Position numbers and translations under genes: made by a program
From: Bin87 sp965207585
Lineage (GTDB): Bacteria; Chloroflexota; Dehalococcoidia; Lucifugimonadales; UBA3495
Direction: 5' to 3'
Length of the DNA: 64,000 nt
Assembly (NCBI GenBank): GCA_965207585.1
Contig: CBDBMT010000003.1
Location: 1,550,001-1,614,000, forward strand
Notes under the pieces: model-generated
What the model was told of the DNA's origin: nothing
The model's input: the letters and a program-made list of their open reading frames with translations, nothing else
Databases searched by the model: none
Shown here: positions 45,055 to 56,565 of the stretch, one piece after another
Layout: every line of letters starts with the position of its first letter
How positions within the stretch are numbered: the first letter of the stretch is position 1

Positions 45055-45264
45055 CTACCTCCAGTTCTGCGCCAGCAGGTAGGCCGCATGGGCCAGTTCG
45101 TGGACCTCCAGCCACGCGTAGCAGGCCACCAGGAGCCGGTCCGGCACCTCCGTTTCATCCAGCAGTTCGCGGAGCCGGTCGTATCGCCCTTCTGTGAACC
45201 ACTGGGCGGCCACGTGGTGCGACGCGCTGTCCTCTCCCAGACACTGGGCCGCCAGCCGTCTCAC
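45055..45264 (-). CDS. Small hypothetical protein, 69 aa
   Basis: GTG 45264 overlaps the stop of the upstream 33-aa ORF (GTGA). Helical: AAQWFTEGRYDRLRELLDE and LLVACYAWLEVHELAHAAYL. Not recognised. Confidence 0.5.
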   Translation of the reverse strand: MRRLAAQCLGEDSASHHVAAQWFTEGRYDRLRELLDETEVPDRLLVACYAWLEVHELAHAAYLLAQNWR

Positions 45265-45362
45265 CTCGCGCCGCGCCGCGCCGCACCGTCCAGAAACGCG
45301 TCCATCACGCGGTTCACCTGCCTGAGGTGGTCGGTGCTAAAACCCCACTCCGGCGACTCCAT
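45261..45362 (-). CDS. Short ORF, 33 aa, perhaps the end of a longer gene
   Basis: ATG 45362: MESPEWGFSTDHLRQVNRVM ... The frame is open upstream through ANRVAALLRTDPDERLTY, which also looks coding, so the true start may be further left of a break near 45470. Translationally coupled to the 69-aa ORF. Confidence 0.45.
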   Translation of the reverse strand: MESPEWGFSTDHLRQVNRVMDAFLDGAARRGAR

Positions 45363-45735
45363 GTACGTTAGCCGCTCGTCCGGGTCCGTGCGCAGGAGAG
45401 CCGCGACCCGGTTGGCGGGCGGCGGCCGCGGCTGCTTCCCTGGTGTCTGGCGCTCCGTCGGATGGATGGAACTTCTCTGTCCACCAAAGCGAAGTGCTCG
45501 CTTGGAGCACGGTTGTGGGTATGCTCATGGCGATTTTGCGGAGCCCGGTCTCACGAAGTTAGCGTCGGCCCTCACGGCGATCATCAAGATGACACAGCCA
45601 GATGATGTCCATTCCCGGTCAGTCTGGAGTTGGATATCGCCCCAACCGGAGGCTCGTCAGCGCACTGGTCAACGTAATGGATGTTGTGCGAATCAAAACC
45701 GATACGTGCTGACAGCTACGGTGGCTCGGCCGTGG
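45363..45735. other. Region without a supported complete gene
   Basis: About 370 bases before the stop of the FN3 gene. Contains the possible N-terminal extension of the 33-aa ORF and otherwise nothing I can assign. Confidence 0.4.
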
Positions 45736-48700
45736 TCAGTCGTTGTCCCGCACCGTCACCTTCACGCCGGCCCCGGTCAGGAGATTTCTCCGCACCGAGT
45801 GGTTGGCCGCATTGGCGTCGTTGCAGTTGCCCGTGCACTCCACCAGGTTGTAGGCCGTGGAGTCGTACCAGTCCTGTCGCCAGTCCGCTTCGTCCGCTGC
45901 GGACAAACCGAGATGACTGCGCGAGGCGGCGAAGACGGCGTGGTCGAAGGTCGCGACTCCATCGTCGCTGTTGCTGTCCTCGGGGGCGGTGAACTGCACC
46001 CGCACGCCCTGCCGCCAGTTGTGGGCGAACCGGCTCCAGTCCTCTCCGCCGGCATGCGTCCAGCCGTCCGGCACCAAGTAGTGACCCGTGTAGAGGCGCA
46101 CCGCCTCCGTCAGGCCACCCGCCCCACTGGAATCCGAAACGTGTATCTGCACCTCAACCGGATGCGGCGGAGCGTGGCTGAGCCGCACCGTGTAGGAGGC
46201 CATGGCCCCCTCATTGACGTTCACCGTCACGGGGCTCACCTGCACCAGGCCGCTCAGCGACGGGTACAGGGTCGCCCGAATGTCCCTGCTCCACACCCCC
46301 TTTCCCACCGGATTCACCGCGCGCACCTGGAAGTAGTAGTCCCCCTGGGCGCTCAGCCCGGTGATGCTGGCCGACGTGCCGCTGGTCGCCTTGATGTCGT
46401 TCCCGGTGAAGTCGCAGGTGCCCGTAGCGGGGGGCGGGCACGGACGCGCCACCTCGTACTCGTAGCCCGACACCGGCGCCCCGCCATCGTCGTCGGGCGG
46501 ATCCCACGCGATGGTCACCTGGTTGCGCCCCACCGCGCTGAAACGCAGCAGCGTGGGAGCCGAGGGCGCCGTCGCCGGATCACCGGTGGTCGTCGCTGAC
46601 TTCACGTCCGAGTACGGACCCGTGCCCGCCCCGTTGAACGCCGCCACCCGGTAGTGCCGCGTCATGCCCCGGTACAGGTCGGTGTCGCTGTAGGCGGTGG
46701 CGGTTGTGTTGCTGGACAGCCGCTCCCAGGGCTCGTCGCCGTCCACCGAGCGCTCCACCCAGTAGCCACGGATGGACGACCCGTTGTCCGCCGGCACCGT
46801 CCAGCTCAGGTCGATCTGGTTGTCGCCAGCCACCGTCAGCGTGAGAACCGGCGCGTCGGGGCCGCCGGCGTCGGTGCGCGCGTTGCGGGTCGCGGACCAC
46901 TGCCCCCCGCCGTTGGCGTTCACCGCGCGGATGCGGTAGTGCCTGGTAGTGCCGCCGCTCAGGCCGGTGTGGACGTACTCGCTGTCGTTGTTGGAGATGT
47001 TGGATGACAGGAAGCTCCAGGCGCTGCCGTCGTCCGACTCCTCCAGCTCGTAGCGCAGTATCTCCGAGCCCTTGTCGTTGGGCTTGGTCCAGGACAGCTT
47101 GATCTCCGTGGAGCCGTTGGCTCGCGCCGTGAGGCTGGGCGCCGTGGGCACGCCGCTCAGCGTGCTGGCAAAGACGGCCAGCGAGAAGTTGCCCGAGCCG
47201 GCCCGGTTGCGCGCCAGCAGTTTGTAGTGCCGGCCGTCCCCGGGTTGCAGCCCGCTGTGGGTGTAGGAGCGCGCCGACGCCGACGGGCTGGTCAGCCGGG
47301 AGTAGGTGCTGCCACTGTCGGCGGACACGTGCAGCTCGTAGCCGGTGACGGCCGCGCCGCCGTCGTCGGAGGGAGCGTCCCACGAGATGTCGATGGCGTT
47401 CTCGCCGTTGGCCACGGCCTGCACGTTGGTGGGCGCGCCGGGCACTGCCGGAGGAGTCGTCGCGTTGCGCGCCGTGGACCACGAGCCTTCGCCGGTGCTG
47501 TTCACCGCCCGTATCTGGTAGTGCCGATGTGTGCCCGGGCTCAGCGGCGTGTCGTCGTAGGACGTGGCTGTTGCGCCGGGATTGGTAAGGTCAATCCAGC
47601 TGGAGACGGAGCCGTCCGGGGACCACTGGATGTCGTACCCGGTGATGGGGTCGCCGTTATCGGCCGGCACCGTCCACGTCAACGCGATGGTGTTCGCGTC
47701 GGTGGCCCGGACGGTGAGGCTGGGTTGGCCCGGGACGCCGGCCAGCGTGGTCGCGGAGGCGTAGGGCGGGTCCGACCAGGCGCTCAGGCCACGGCTGTTC
47801 CGCGCCGCCACCCGGTAGTACCGCGTCGTCCCGAAGGTCATGCCGGTGTTCTTCAAGGTCAGGGTTGCGCCATCCGGAGTGCTGCCGGCATTGTTCCAGC
47901 CGCCCACCCCGTCGGCCGACCACTGCACCTCGTAGCGGGTGATGGGCGTGCCGCCGTCGTCGAGAGGAGCGTCCCACGATACGTCGATGGCGGCGTCGCC
48001 GTCGGGGACCGCGGACACGCCCCTGGGCGCGCTGGAGATTCCGGGAGCGCGGGTGGTGACGTCCACCACGTCGGACCACAAGCTGTCGCCCTGGTCGTTG
48101 GTGGCCAGCATGCGGAAGAACTTGCGGGTGCCGCCGGTGAGGCCGTCGGAGTACACGTAGCTTTCATCGGCGATGCCAGGCTGGGGGCTCACGTCGGCCC
48201 AGGGATCCCGGCCGTTGTCGGACACCTGCAGGGTATAAGAGGTGATGGCCGACCCGTTCTCCACGGGCTTGCTCCAGGTGACCAGAATCTCGGTGCGGCC
48301 GTTGGGCTCGTTGGGTACCGCCGTGAGTACGGGCTTGTCCGGCGCGCCGGCGGTGGCCTGCCGCTCCACCATGGCCGAAATGGGCTTGGACCACGGGCCC
48401 GGCACACCGGCCTCGTTCACGGCGCGCACTCGGTAGTAGCGGGTGTCCCCGGCCTCGATATCAATATCCACGTCCTCTGTTACGACGATTTCATCTCCCA
48501 GTTCCAGTGGCTCCCATCCACCGGTGCCGTCCTCCGACCATTCCGTCTCATAGTGCTTCACCGGGACGCTGTAGAGGTACTGGATCTCGTCCCACTCGAA
48601 ACCCACGGCTGGCATATACACCGCCGGGGTCTCCAACGTCGGGATGCCGTTCCCAACACCGCCCGTTCCCACGTGCGCGGTGATGGTGGCCGTGTTGTTG

Positions 48701-50085
48701 CCATCGTTGTAGTCGTACACCGGCGTGGAATTCCAGCTGGAGTTAGTCACGGCCTCGCAGTCGCTTTGCGTGGAGTGGGGGTTCACCGGATTGTTCTTGG
48801 GGCCGACACAGATCTCGTAGTTTTTCGAGTTTACGATGCTTACATTGACGGTCTCGCTGGCAGACGCACTCAGCACCAGTGTCGCCTCCACAGGTTGGCC
48901 CGATGACCTGCGGGATTCCTTATGTTTCAGTTCCCCGATGTTCCACTCCCCGGTGGCGCCATCGTAGATGCCCTGGCTGACGTGGATCACCTCCGCGCCG
49001 GTGGGCAGCCCGGTCACCTGGGTTCCGGGCGAGTAGAATGGCCCGTTGTTGGCGACGACTATCGTGAGTGCGCTTTGCTCGACAGCAACGTGGGGGCTGG
49101 CGCCGCCGTCGCGCACCTCCAGATCGGTCATGGGTCCGACGTGGAAGATGTAGGAACCTGTGGCAGAATATTCCACATCGTCGGTCGTATCCATGTCAGT
49201 GTTGTTATCATGCGTGGTCGTGACGGTGTAATCCATCTTATAGGTGCCGAGTTTTTCAAACTCGGCAGTCATGTCAAATGGTCCATTCGCCCCCGTCGCT
49301 GCCGGGGCAAAGGAAAAGAGGTCTGCGTTGCGATTCCCATAGTTCAAATAGATATCGTTCGCGCCCCAAGCGGGCCGAACGTGTAGTTTGTCGAAGGTGC
49401 CATCCTTGCCTATCATCTCATACGCCAAATTATGGGTAATGGCCCCCCATCTCTCATGTTCGCTGGCGTATGGCTCATAACCGATTTGGACCGTAGTTTG
49501 CCAGGAAACTACGTCTTCAATATTGACACTTTTTGTATCACCGTCGTATTGCCTTGTTGTAGAGTTATCCGGAACATGGATCAGCGGTGTCCCCGGGTCC
49601 AGGATTACCGGCGGATCGATGGTTGTATCGATAGCCCTCACCCTCACGTCATCCGTGTTGTCGCAGGGGAAATCGGTGTTGCCTACGCAGGGATGGCTGA
49701 TGAATTCCGTGAGATCGTCACTGATGTAGTAGGAAGGTACCTGCCGGCCCAGACACAGCTTCGCCACGTTGTCCGATACGTCGTCGTCATAGGGGCCGGC
49801 CCCTGGCGGCGGGTTCCCGGTTATAGTCGCCGTCAGGCATTGTTCATCTACCACCGCGTCGCTTGCCACCCTGACCGGCACAGTTGCGATGACGTCATCT
49901 AGGCGATTGTCGATTTTCCGTGTCCCGATGGTGAACACGCCGTTGCTGTAGCTCGGGTCAGCTGACGTAGAAAACACCTTATCAGTGTAGCTTATCACCC
50001 GCGGCGGGCTGGCGTTCGGATCTACATCAACGGTGAGGCCGCCGGTCAGTTCAATGGCAACTTCCCTGTCGATGTTGCCCCTTAT

Positions 50086-51545
50086 CTAGGCTTTCCGCAT
50101 TTTCAAGCGGCGTAGGCGAGGGAATCCACCATTCGGTGGTACAGAGTGGCAGGGAGTTCCCGTACATCGGGGTCGCCAGTCGACAGTTCGAAACCCTCTG
50201 ACGCCAGCCACAGGTGGCGTCGCACCAGGGCGATGGCGTCCACGAAGGTCGGCGACGGTTTGTCGTACCAGGCGGCCCTGCGCTGGGTCATGGGGTGCTG
50301 TTTCTGCAGGGCGTGGGCGGCCAGGGTGGTCCAGGAGAAGAGACCCAGCAGGACGGGGGTAGTGCGGGCGATGGCCAGGTCGGACCATTGGCGCTGGGTC
50401 TCCACTCCCAGGTGGGTGCGCACCTCCTGAAAGGTCACTTCCAGTTGCCAGCGCAGGACAAACCACTGGAGGATCTGGGTCGGGTTCGCCGACGGGTCGG
50501 TGCAGAGCAGGGCCTGGGGGTCGAAGGCGCCCTGGGGATCGCGGATCAGCACCCAGCGGATGGTGACGGCCGGTTTGCCCGAGCGGTACCAGACAGCGGT
50601 CTGGGAGGTGAGTTCCACGGTGCGGGTGGTGCCGTCGTACCAGGACACCGCGGCGACGGTCCACGCCACGTCGGCTCGCTCAAGGAGCGTTTTGAGCGAG
50701 GGTCGCCGCTCGCCTTTCAGCGGCGGCCGGCCGTTCTGACCCGGCTGACGAGGCGGCGCTGGCGCGTACAGAGCGGCGTCCAGGCGCAGTCTGGCGATGA
50801 GGGTTACGGGTTCACGGAGCGACTGGCAGCAGCGCAGCAGGTCCAGTACGGCGTAGCCGTTGTCGCCCACCAGGACCAGCTTACGCTGGGGCAGCCAGCG
50901 GCGCAGTTGCATGACCATCTGGCGGGCCCAGTCGGTCACCTTCTTGTGCCGGCGTCCCTGCTGCTGGTGGTAGCGAGACGAGGGCGCCAGCACCGTGAGC
51001 ACCGGCAACGCCCAATGGCGTCCCGCCCACGGCACGTGGCCCAGCCACATCAGGGAGATCCAGCGCAGCCCGCTGGCCTTGACCAGCTGATGGCGGCTGG
51101 AACGCACTGGGTCGCGGTAGATGGCCCGCGCCTTGATCTTGGCTCCACGACGTCGTTCCAAGGTTTCGTCGATGCCGAAGATCAACGGGCCGTCGCCGCG
51201 ATCCAGATGCTGGAGTAGGAGCACCAGCAGGACGTGGGCTACCCCACGGGACGACCACACCGCTCGGTTGAGCACCGCGTGGTAGCGGGCGTAATTCCGG
51301 TCGTCGCTCAGTCCCATGACGCGGAGCGCCGCGGCCACGGTGCGTTGGCCCGGGGTCAGGATCGCGCCGACCAGCAGTAGTTGGGCTTTCCGCCAGGTTG
51401 GGGTGGTGAACAAAGTTGCGAAGGGGAAGAGAAGGGCTACAATGGCGTCGGGCAGGGTGAGCATGGTCGGGCCTTTCCGTCGAAAGTGGGGTCAGGCCAG
51501 CTTACCCTGTCTTTTTACTTTTTCTAAATTTTGCAGAAAGTCCAG
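50086..51545 (-). mobile_element. 1460-bp IS, copy B
   Basis: Same ends, length and, by eye, same sequence as the element at 17717-19176. Flanked by a CTTAT duplication (50081-50085 and 51546-51550). Inserted in the FN3 surface gene. Confidence 0.95.
50103..51464 (-). CDS. IS transposase, DDE, copy B
   Basis: 453 aa, same protein as copy A at 17734: Asp99, Asp201, Glu342 and the F-x2-R-x3-E-x6-R block all present. It has the same transcriptional direction as the interrupted surface gene, so read-through from that operon's promoter could add to its expression. No differences from copy A were seen. Confidence 0.92.
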   Translation of the reverse strand: MLTLPDAIVALLFPFATLFTTPTWRKAQLLLVGAILTPGQRTVAAALRVMGLSDDRNYARYHAVLNRAVWSSRGVAHVLLVLLLQHLDRGDGPLIFGIDETLERRRGAKIKARAIYRDPVRSSRHQLVKASGLRWISLMWLGHVPWAGRHWALPVLTVLAPSSRYHQQQGRRHKKVTDWARQMVMQLRRWLPQRKLVLVGDNGYAVLDLLRCCQSLREPVTLIARLRLDAALYAPAPPRQPGQNGRPPLKGERRPSLKTLLERADVAWTVAAVSWYDGTTRTVELTSQTAVWYRSGKPAVTIRWVLIRDPQGAFDPQALLCTDPSANPTQILQWFVLRWQLEVTFQEVRTHLGVETQRQWSDLAIARTTPVLLGLFSWTTLAAHALQKQHPMTQRRAAWYDKPSPTFVDAIALVRRHLWLASEGFELSTGDPDVRELPATLYHRMVDSLAYAA

Positions 51546-52260
51546 CTTATATCCCTTATGCGAAGGGTGAAATTGACGATGTCGCCCGGTGTGGGACTCG
51601 GTTCGTCCACTGACACATAATCGATGTAATAGTTTCCCTGCACTCGCCTACTGTCTTTCTGTTGGGCATTTATCACCTCATACCAGATCCGATCTGTGTT
51701 GTTGTCTTTGTATAGTTCACTCTCGAAGGATGACGTGGTCACCTCTGCGAAGAATTCATGATTATCCAGGCTATTATCATAAAGTTCGACGTTGTTTGCA
51801 TCGGTTTCTTGAACTACTACGAATACACTAATCTCTTCACGTTGCAAGCCTTCCAACGCAGGTATGGTCCAGTGGAGGGAATATCGATTGCTCTCCAGAT
51901 ATACCATCCCGATCGGCGCTTCTGGAGGCGTCGGATGCCAGCGGCTTGAGTTCGCGGGGTACACAACGTCCACTGTGACCTCCACGTCGTAGGCGGTCCT
52001 GGCCCCATGGTTCGTTACGATAATGTCTACATAGCGTGAACCTGACAAAACTGGAGTGGGATATTCCAGGCTCACACCCACGTCCACATAGTCTCTTTCC
52101 TCGTCCTGGGCCAAAGCAACATCCTCGCCCAAGAAGAAGATGCCCAGCGCGGCGCATAGCATGAGAGTTATAATCGATCGGCCCCGGATACTCATCGTTT
52201 GCCACCACTTGAGAGCCGATGGTCGGGCCGGAGCGCGGAGCCCCGACCCGCCCGGTCGGT

Positions 52261-54369
52261 CTAATTGTTGTCGTTCCAGGTCACCTGGACCACGTTGGTC
52301 TGAACCTCATCAACCACATGGTTGTTGGCGTCGAGATGCCAGAAAGCCATTTGATAGTCTCGAGTGACCGCGGCGTCATGGGTAACACTCCTTGTGCCAG
52401 GATCACCGGTTCCCGATTCGGAGAAAGCGTTGCCCTCCGGGTGGTCGTGTTCTCCCCACCGGTAGTGGAGTTCACTGACAGGTACTGGCGAATTCTCGAT
52501 GGACACCGTAAACGTTATGGTGTCGCCCACGGTGGGTGATGTATCACTGGCACTCAACGTGACGGTGAATTCGGCGACATCAACGATCTCTATTTCGACC
52601 CCTATGTAGTGGTCAAAGTCCTCATTATCGTTGCTGTGGGAGTCCTTCCCATCCCGGACTTCAAGGGTCAGGCTGTAGGATTCCGCGGTCTCATGGTCCA
52701 GGTCGGCGTTCTGGGCCACCTGGATCTGTACGCCGTCATCTACCTCGGTGGTGGTGAAGTTGTCCTTGCCGTCGCCGATAAGGTTGAAGGTCATCAGGTC
52801 TCCGTCGTCGGGGTCTTTCACCAGGATGGGGTCGCCCACGTTGGTCCCGGCCGCGGCGTCTTCCGGCACGGATCCTGCAACGTAGAAGATCGGATCCACG
52901 TTGGGTATGCTCGCCACGGTCATGCTGGCGTCGTCCATGTTGTTGCCCGTATCCGGGTCCAACTCCAGCACGTCTTCCGACTCGAACTGCTCCGTAGCGT
53001 ACGCTTTCGCGGAAACTGACAGCTCTTCTCCACGGGTTTGCTGGTCAACCGTGGCCGTTATGGTCAGGGTCTTCGAGGCGTCCTTGGCTAGGTTGCCCAC
53101 GATCCAGGTCCTGATTCCGTCACCATCACCGTCAGCAAAGGTGTCGGTATCCGGATCGTGGGACGAGTAGGTCAACCCCTCGGGAAGTGTGACGTCCACC
53201 TTGGTGTTGGTCGCCGTGTCCGGGCCGGCATTGCCGGCGGTCACCGTGATCGTGACCTCGTCACCGGGATCAAGGGACATGTCAGCGCTGTCTGCTGGGA
53301 CCGCGGTTACGCCGACGCTCAGGTCGGCCATCAGCCCCACGTGGAAAATGTACTCCCGCACGTCGCTGGGCACGGCGGGGTCCGGGCTTACCGCCGACCG
53401 GACTCCGCTCGGTTCAGGTTCGGGGTTTCCGGTGACATGCATTTGGATTTCGTACCTGCCGGTCCTGGTGAAGAACCAGATGGGCCGTTCGTATTCGCCG
53501 GGCCTTATTTCCACCGCGCCGTGCTCCGCGTCGGACGAGTCCACGACCGCAGCATACGGACCACTCGCACCATCGCCAGGGGCGCCGTACGCCAGCACGT
53601 ACCTCCGGCCTTGTCCTCCTGTATCCAGCTGGTGGACGTGGTCGATGTGGAACCGTACCTTCCCGTCGCCCTTTACAACCGGGTCAAGGTCTCCCCAGTC
53701 CGCTGGATTCAGCAGGTCAGCGGAGAAACTGAGGCATAAACTGCTGGTCGATAGACCGTCGGGAGGACACGCCGGCAGCGCCCACACAATGCCGTCGCCG
53801 CTGCCGCCATTGCTGCGGTTTTCCAGATCGTCGGCATACGCGACCTCTGGATAATCGGTCTTCGTATAGGTCGTGCTGGTGCTCAGATCAACCCTGGCGC
53901 TGTTCGGGATATGGATGACGGTTTCCTCAATGTTGATGTCGGACGCGGTGCGGTCATCCCGGGACGGCGTTCCTGGTATGCCGTCTGGATTCCCAGGGCC
54001 AGGAGGGACAGACTCCTGCGCTGGAACGTGCGTAACCGTCGGCGGACAGGGATTGTTGGTAAGTTCCTTCTCGTCGGTATTCCAGTACACGTCGAAGAGG
54101 GCGATGTGGCCGGAGGAGACCACGCTGGCGGCCGCATCGTTGGTATTTCCTATCTTTCCGGGACAGGGCTCGGGCGTCGCGTGGGTAGTGATAGTGTCGT
54201 CCGCCAGCCGCAGCAAGTTACCTCCTCCGCTGTCAGGGACCGGGGTTGCGGTCGTGGCCTGGGCTTGGTTACCGCCGGCCAGCAGCATCACTGCAGCCAC
54301 GGCGAAAATGGCCAGGGCGGCCACCGCAAAGACGGAAAGTTGCATTCGTTTTCGGTACATGGTATTCAT
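52261..54369 (-). CDS. Secreted multi-domain surface protein, 702 aa
   Basis: Signal peptide about 1-37 (LSVFAVAALAIFAVAAVMLL ... AQA). Then a ~330-residue region with an anchor-M-like stretch (VRFHIDHVHQLDTG, ERPIWFFTRTGRYEI), a CARDB/DUF11 domain (about 375-490: VTITVTAGNAGPDTATNTKV), a cadherin-like domain (VPEDAAAGTNVGDP, DHETAESYSLTLEVRDG), and a PKD/Ig-like C-terminal domain. First gene of the surface operon with the giant FN3 protein. No sortase motif or membrane anchor at the C-terminus. Likely calcium-dependent adhesion or cell-surface coat component. Confidence 0.85.
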   Translation of the reverse strand: MNTMYRKRMQLSVFAVAALAIFAVAAVMLLAGGNQAQATTATPVPDSGGGNLLRLADDTITTHATPEPCPGKIGNTNDAAASVVSSGHIALFDVYWNTDEKELTNNPCPPTVTHVPAQESVPPGPGNPDGIPGTPSRDDRTASDINIEETVIHIPNSARVDLSTSTTYTKTDYPEVAYADDLENRSNGGSGDGIVWALPACPPDGLSTSSLCLSFSADLLNPADWGDLDPVVKGDGKVRFHIDHVHQLDTGGQGRRYVLAYGAPGDGASGPYAAVVDSSDAEHGAVEIRPGEYERPIWFFTRTGRYEIQMHVTGNPEPEPSGVRSAVSPDPAVPSDVREYIFHVGLMADLSVGVTAVPADSADMSLDPGDEVTITVTAGNAGPDTATNTKVDVTLPEGLTYSSHDPDTDTFADGDGDGIRTWIVGNLAKDASKTLTITATVDQQTRGEELSVSAKAYATEQFESEDVLELDPDTGNNMDDASMTVASIPNVDPIFYVAGSVPEDAAAGTNVGDPILVKDPDDGDLMTFNLIGDGKDNFTTTEVDDGVQIQVAQNADLDHETAESYSLTLEVRDGKDSHSNDNEDFDHYIGVEIEIVDVAEFTVTLSASDTSPTVGDTITFTVSIENSPVPVSELHYRWGEHDHPEGNAFSESGTGDPGTRSVTHDAAVTRDYQMAFWHLDANNHVVDEVQTNVVQVTWNDNN

Positions 54370-54943
54370 ACCGTTGTATCTGTCTCCTTTTTGACGGGAT
54401 TCGGATATCAGGGGGCAGCAGGTGACAGCCTACGCTGCTCCCCATCTCCATTCTGTGCCGGACTTTTGCGTTTTTGTGCTGTCCGGCGACGTTTTCCGAC
54501 TTGCGCTCGGATGGATTCGGATTTCCGGCGCATTCTTCCCGTGGGCTACCTCCGGGGCCCGGCTGGGGGAACATGGAACATAAAAGCAATGCCATTACCG
54601 GGCCGGCGACGAACGCGGCCCGGTTCTGAGGCGCATGGATGAATCGGTCGGTCAATGCCGATCCGAAGGCTCGGAGTTGTTGATGAGATTGTTCGGGAAC
54701 GGCGATTTCGCCAGCGGGCATCCCACCGCCATGAGCCATGCACAGGTGGTGGCCCATGGTGCGGCCGAAGTATCCGTGCATTGATGGAGCGGCGTAGGGA
54801 CAACGTGGGGATTCGCGCATCGGACTCAAAGGCTGTAGGGCTACCTCGCCGCCTGGTGTTCCGTGCATTCGCACCCATGGGCGGAGCCAAGAATCTAGGG
54901 CGTATCGAGCCCTCTGGCGGGGGGGTTCGGACGGCCCGGCTGG
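54370..54943. other. Upstream region of surface operon, no supported gene
   Basis: About 570 bases. Contains the promoter region for the minus-strand operon (AT-rich ATACCGTTGTATCTGTCTCCTTTTTGACG) and, on the plus strand, diverged sequence leading into the Crp-type HTH fragment; a start for that gene is not visible. Confidence 0.4.
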
Positions 54944-55135
54944 GTGGGTTGGGATGTAATTGACGTGCGAATCACGCACCGGCAGTTGGCCGACGCCGTG
55001 TGCGCCAGTCAGCCTACCGGATCCACGGTGATGCGGACACTGTCGAAGATGAACGTGATCCAGTTCCAGGGCGTGGGGAACCGCCGCCGCATCCAGCTGA
55101 CCCCTAACTGGTCCCATGACATGACCGCCCTGTGA
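54944..55135 (+). pseudogene. Crp/Fnr-type helix-turn-helix fragment
   Basis: ITHRQLADAVCASQPTGSTVMRTL followed by a winged-helix tail (NRRRIQLTP) is a Crp-type DNA-binding domain. The cyclic-nucleotide-binding half is absent, and the sequence upstream in frame (GFGRPGWVGW) gives no start or sensor domain. Likely the remaining 3' end of a regulator gene. Confidence 0.6.
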
Positions 55136-55816
55136 TGGGAGGGAAGGTGGCCCTTGAGGCCAACGTGCCGCGGATACGAGAGCATCGGCGGTTGCCTCCC
55201 CACAGATGCACGCCTCTGCGCTGTTTCGATTGAAACCTTCCCTGTGGTCACGTTGTCCCCATGCGTCTCGTTGCCTTGGAGTTGGCCTGGCCCCCTCCCG
55301 GACTTGGGGTGGCAACAACGTCACTTCCTGATATGACGTATCAATAATAATCGGACAGCAAGACATATTGCGATTGTTCAGCATCGGGGAATCCCGGTCG
55401 TTAGGCGAGGCTTACGGCGCGGTTGGGGGAGCGGACCACGGGATGAGTCTGTCCACGGTCGGACGGATCGGCCGGTTCAACCACTCCGCATGCGCGGAGC
55501 GCCCGTGTGTCCACGTCAAGCACGGTGAGATGTATTCCAGGATTCTCGACCACAGCGAAAGCGGTCTCCATAGCCTTTGACCATTCCAGGTCCATGTGGT
55601 CGTTCCGTTTACCTGCCGCAATCATCGAGGCTGGAGGGAATAGTCCGCATTGGTGAAAACTTCGTCCAAATGGCGGTGCAGCCGGGTGCCAGGTGGACTG
55701 GCCTCTGCCGGCCGTTCCGAGAGGCGGCCGATGGAAGATAATATTCGCTTGGGACGTTCGATTGTGTGCATTTGCTGGTTTTGCACATGTGCAAATACTG
55801 ACTTCACATGGATCTG
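55136..55816. other. Region with no supported gene
   Basis: About 680 bases. Short open frames exist on both strands (for example a minus-strand FAVVENPGIHLTVLDVD stretch near 55500) but none has a convincing start and complete domain. Confidence 0.4.
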
Positions 55817-56161
55817 CTACATGATCACGTGCCGATGATGGGCTGTTGGCTTTCGACGCGATTGCGCTACCTTCTCGGTTTTGCCGGAAGCAAGCGATTG
55901 CTGAAGAAGCTCGCGGATCTGCGGGTTACGCGTGCTCGCGCATGACTGCCCATCCGATGAACGCTCCAGACCAGGCTTCTGGATATTGGGCTGGGCAACG
56001 AACTGGCTATCCCTTTGGCACAACTGGTCGGGGAAATCAACATCGCCGATGGCGGTCAGAACCGCGGCACCCATGATGGCCGCCGCGACAGACTCGAGAG
56101 CATCTGTTTGATCCAATGGACTTCGCTTGATGCTGATTAGCCGCCGTCCATCCCATCGCAT
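55817..56161 (-). CDS. Hypothetical protein, 114 aa, weakly supported
   Basis: ALESVAAAIMGAAVLTAIGDVDF looks coding, the rest is polar. Both strands are open here. No ribosome site is obvious. Confidence 0.3.
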   Translation of the reverse strand: MRWDGRRLISIKRSPLDQTDALESVAAAIMGAAVLTAIGDVDFPDQLCQRDSQFVAQPNIQKPGLERSSDGQSCASTRNPQIRELLQQSLASGKTEKVAQSRRKPTAHHRHVIM

Positions 56162-56565
56162 CTCGGGAGTTTGTCCCCCAGTGTTAGAAGTTGCCGGGGC
56201 GCGGGCGTCAATGGATGGCCTCCCAGCCGGCGTGGATTGATGCCACGTTTGCGCAGGGTGACCCTCGGCCCGCAGGAGCGCTGCCTTACGTGCAGATGTG
56301 CGGACAGCCGGCGCATGAGTAGCCTGTGACTAGACCACGTTCGTGCATCTGTCCGACGGCGCCTTTCGTTGGATCGCAAATGTCTCGACCGTTTCTACCA
56401 CTAGCGAGAGTTGCGGGCCTCAGTTCCGTCGCTGTGTTCCCGAACGTCCCGATTACTGCCCGTTGAAACCACATTTTGGTGTCGTTGCGGTTGAGTGTGG
56501 GCGCGTCGTTCCCATATTGGTTCAGGTAAAATCGGCTGTCCCCTCCGGGGACCATTGGGACGAAC
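56162..56565. other. Region upstream of HTH-membrane gene
   Basis: About 400 bases. No ORF supported. CTCCGGGGACC precedes the GTG at 56566 and could act as a weak ribosome site. Confidence 0.4.

Larger units (their letters stand above)
45736..52195 (-). pseudogene. Giant secreted surface protein with ~8 FN3 domains, split by IS
   Basis: N-terminal exon-like part 51546-52195: signal peptide (about 1-29, IITLMLCAALGIFFLG) and a CARDB/DUF11-like domain (YVDIIVTNHGARTAYDVEV). C-terminal part 45736-50080 continues it; deleting the IS and one CTTAT copy joins them in frame (AGG codon) into ~1664 aa. Further DUF11-like and anchor-M-like modules follow, then about eight fibronectin type III repeats (recurring W-x-P-x-D/N-x-G ... 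Y-x-V motifs such as LTWTVPADNG and ISWDAPSDDG), and a Calx-beta-like C-terminus (VNEGAMASYTVRLS). It is 65 bases downstream of the 702-aa surface gene, so one operon. Role: cell-surface adhesion or matrix. The split copy should give a secreted N-terminal stub. Confidence 0.9.

Noticed and set aside
45022..48906. Long plus-strand open frames across the FN3 gene
   Set aside because: They are antisense to the FN3 repeats and have repetitive His/Val/Arg composition without domains.
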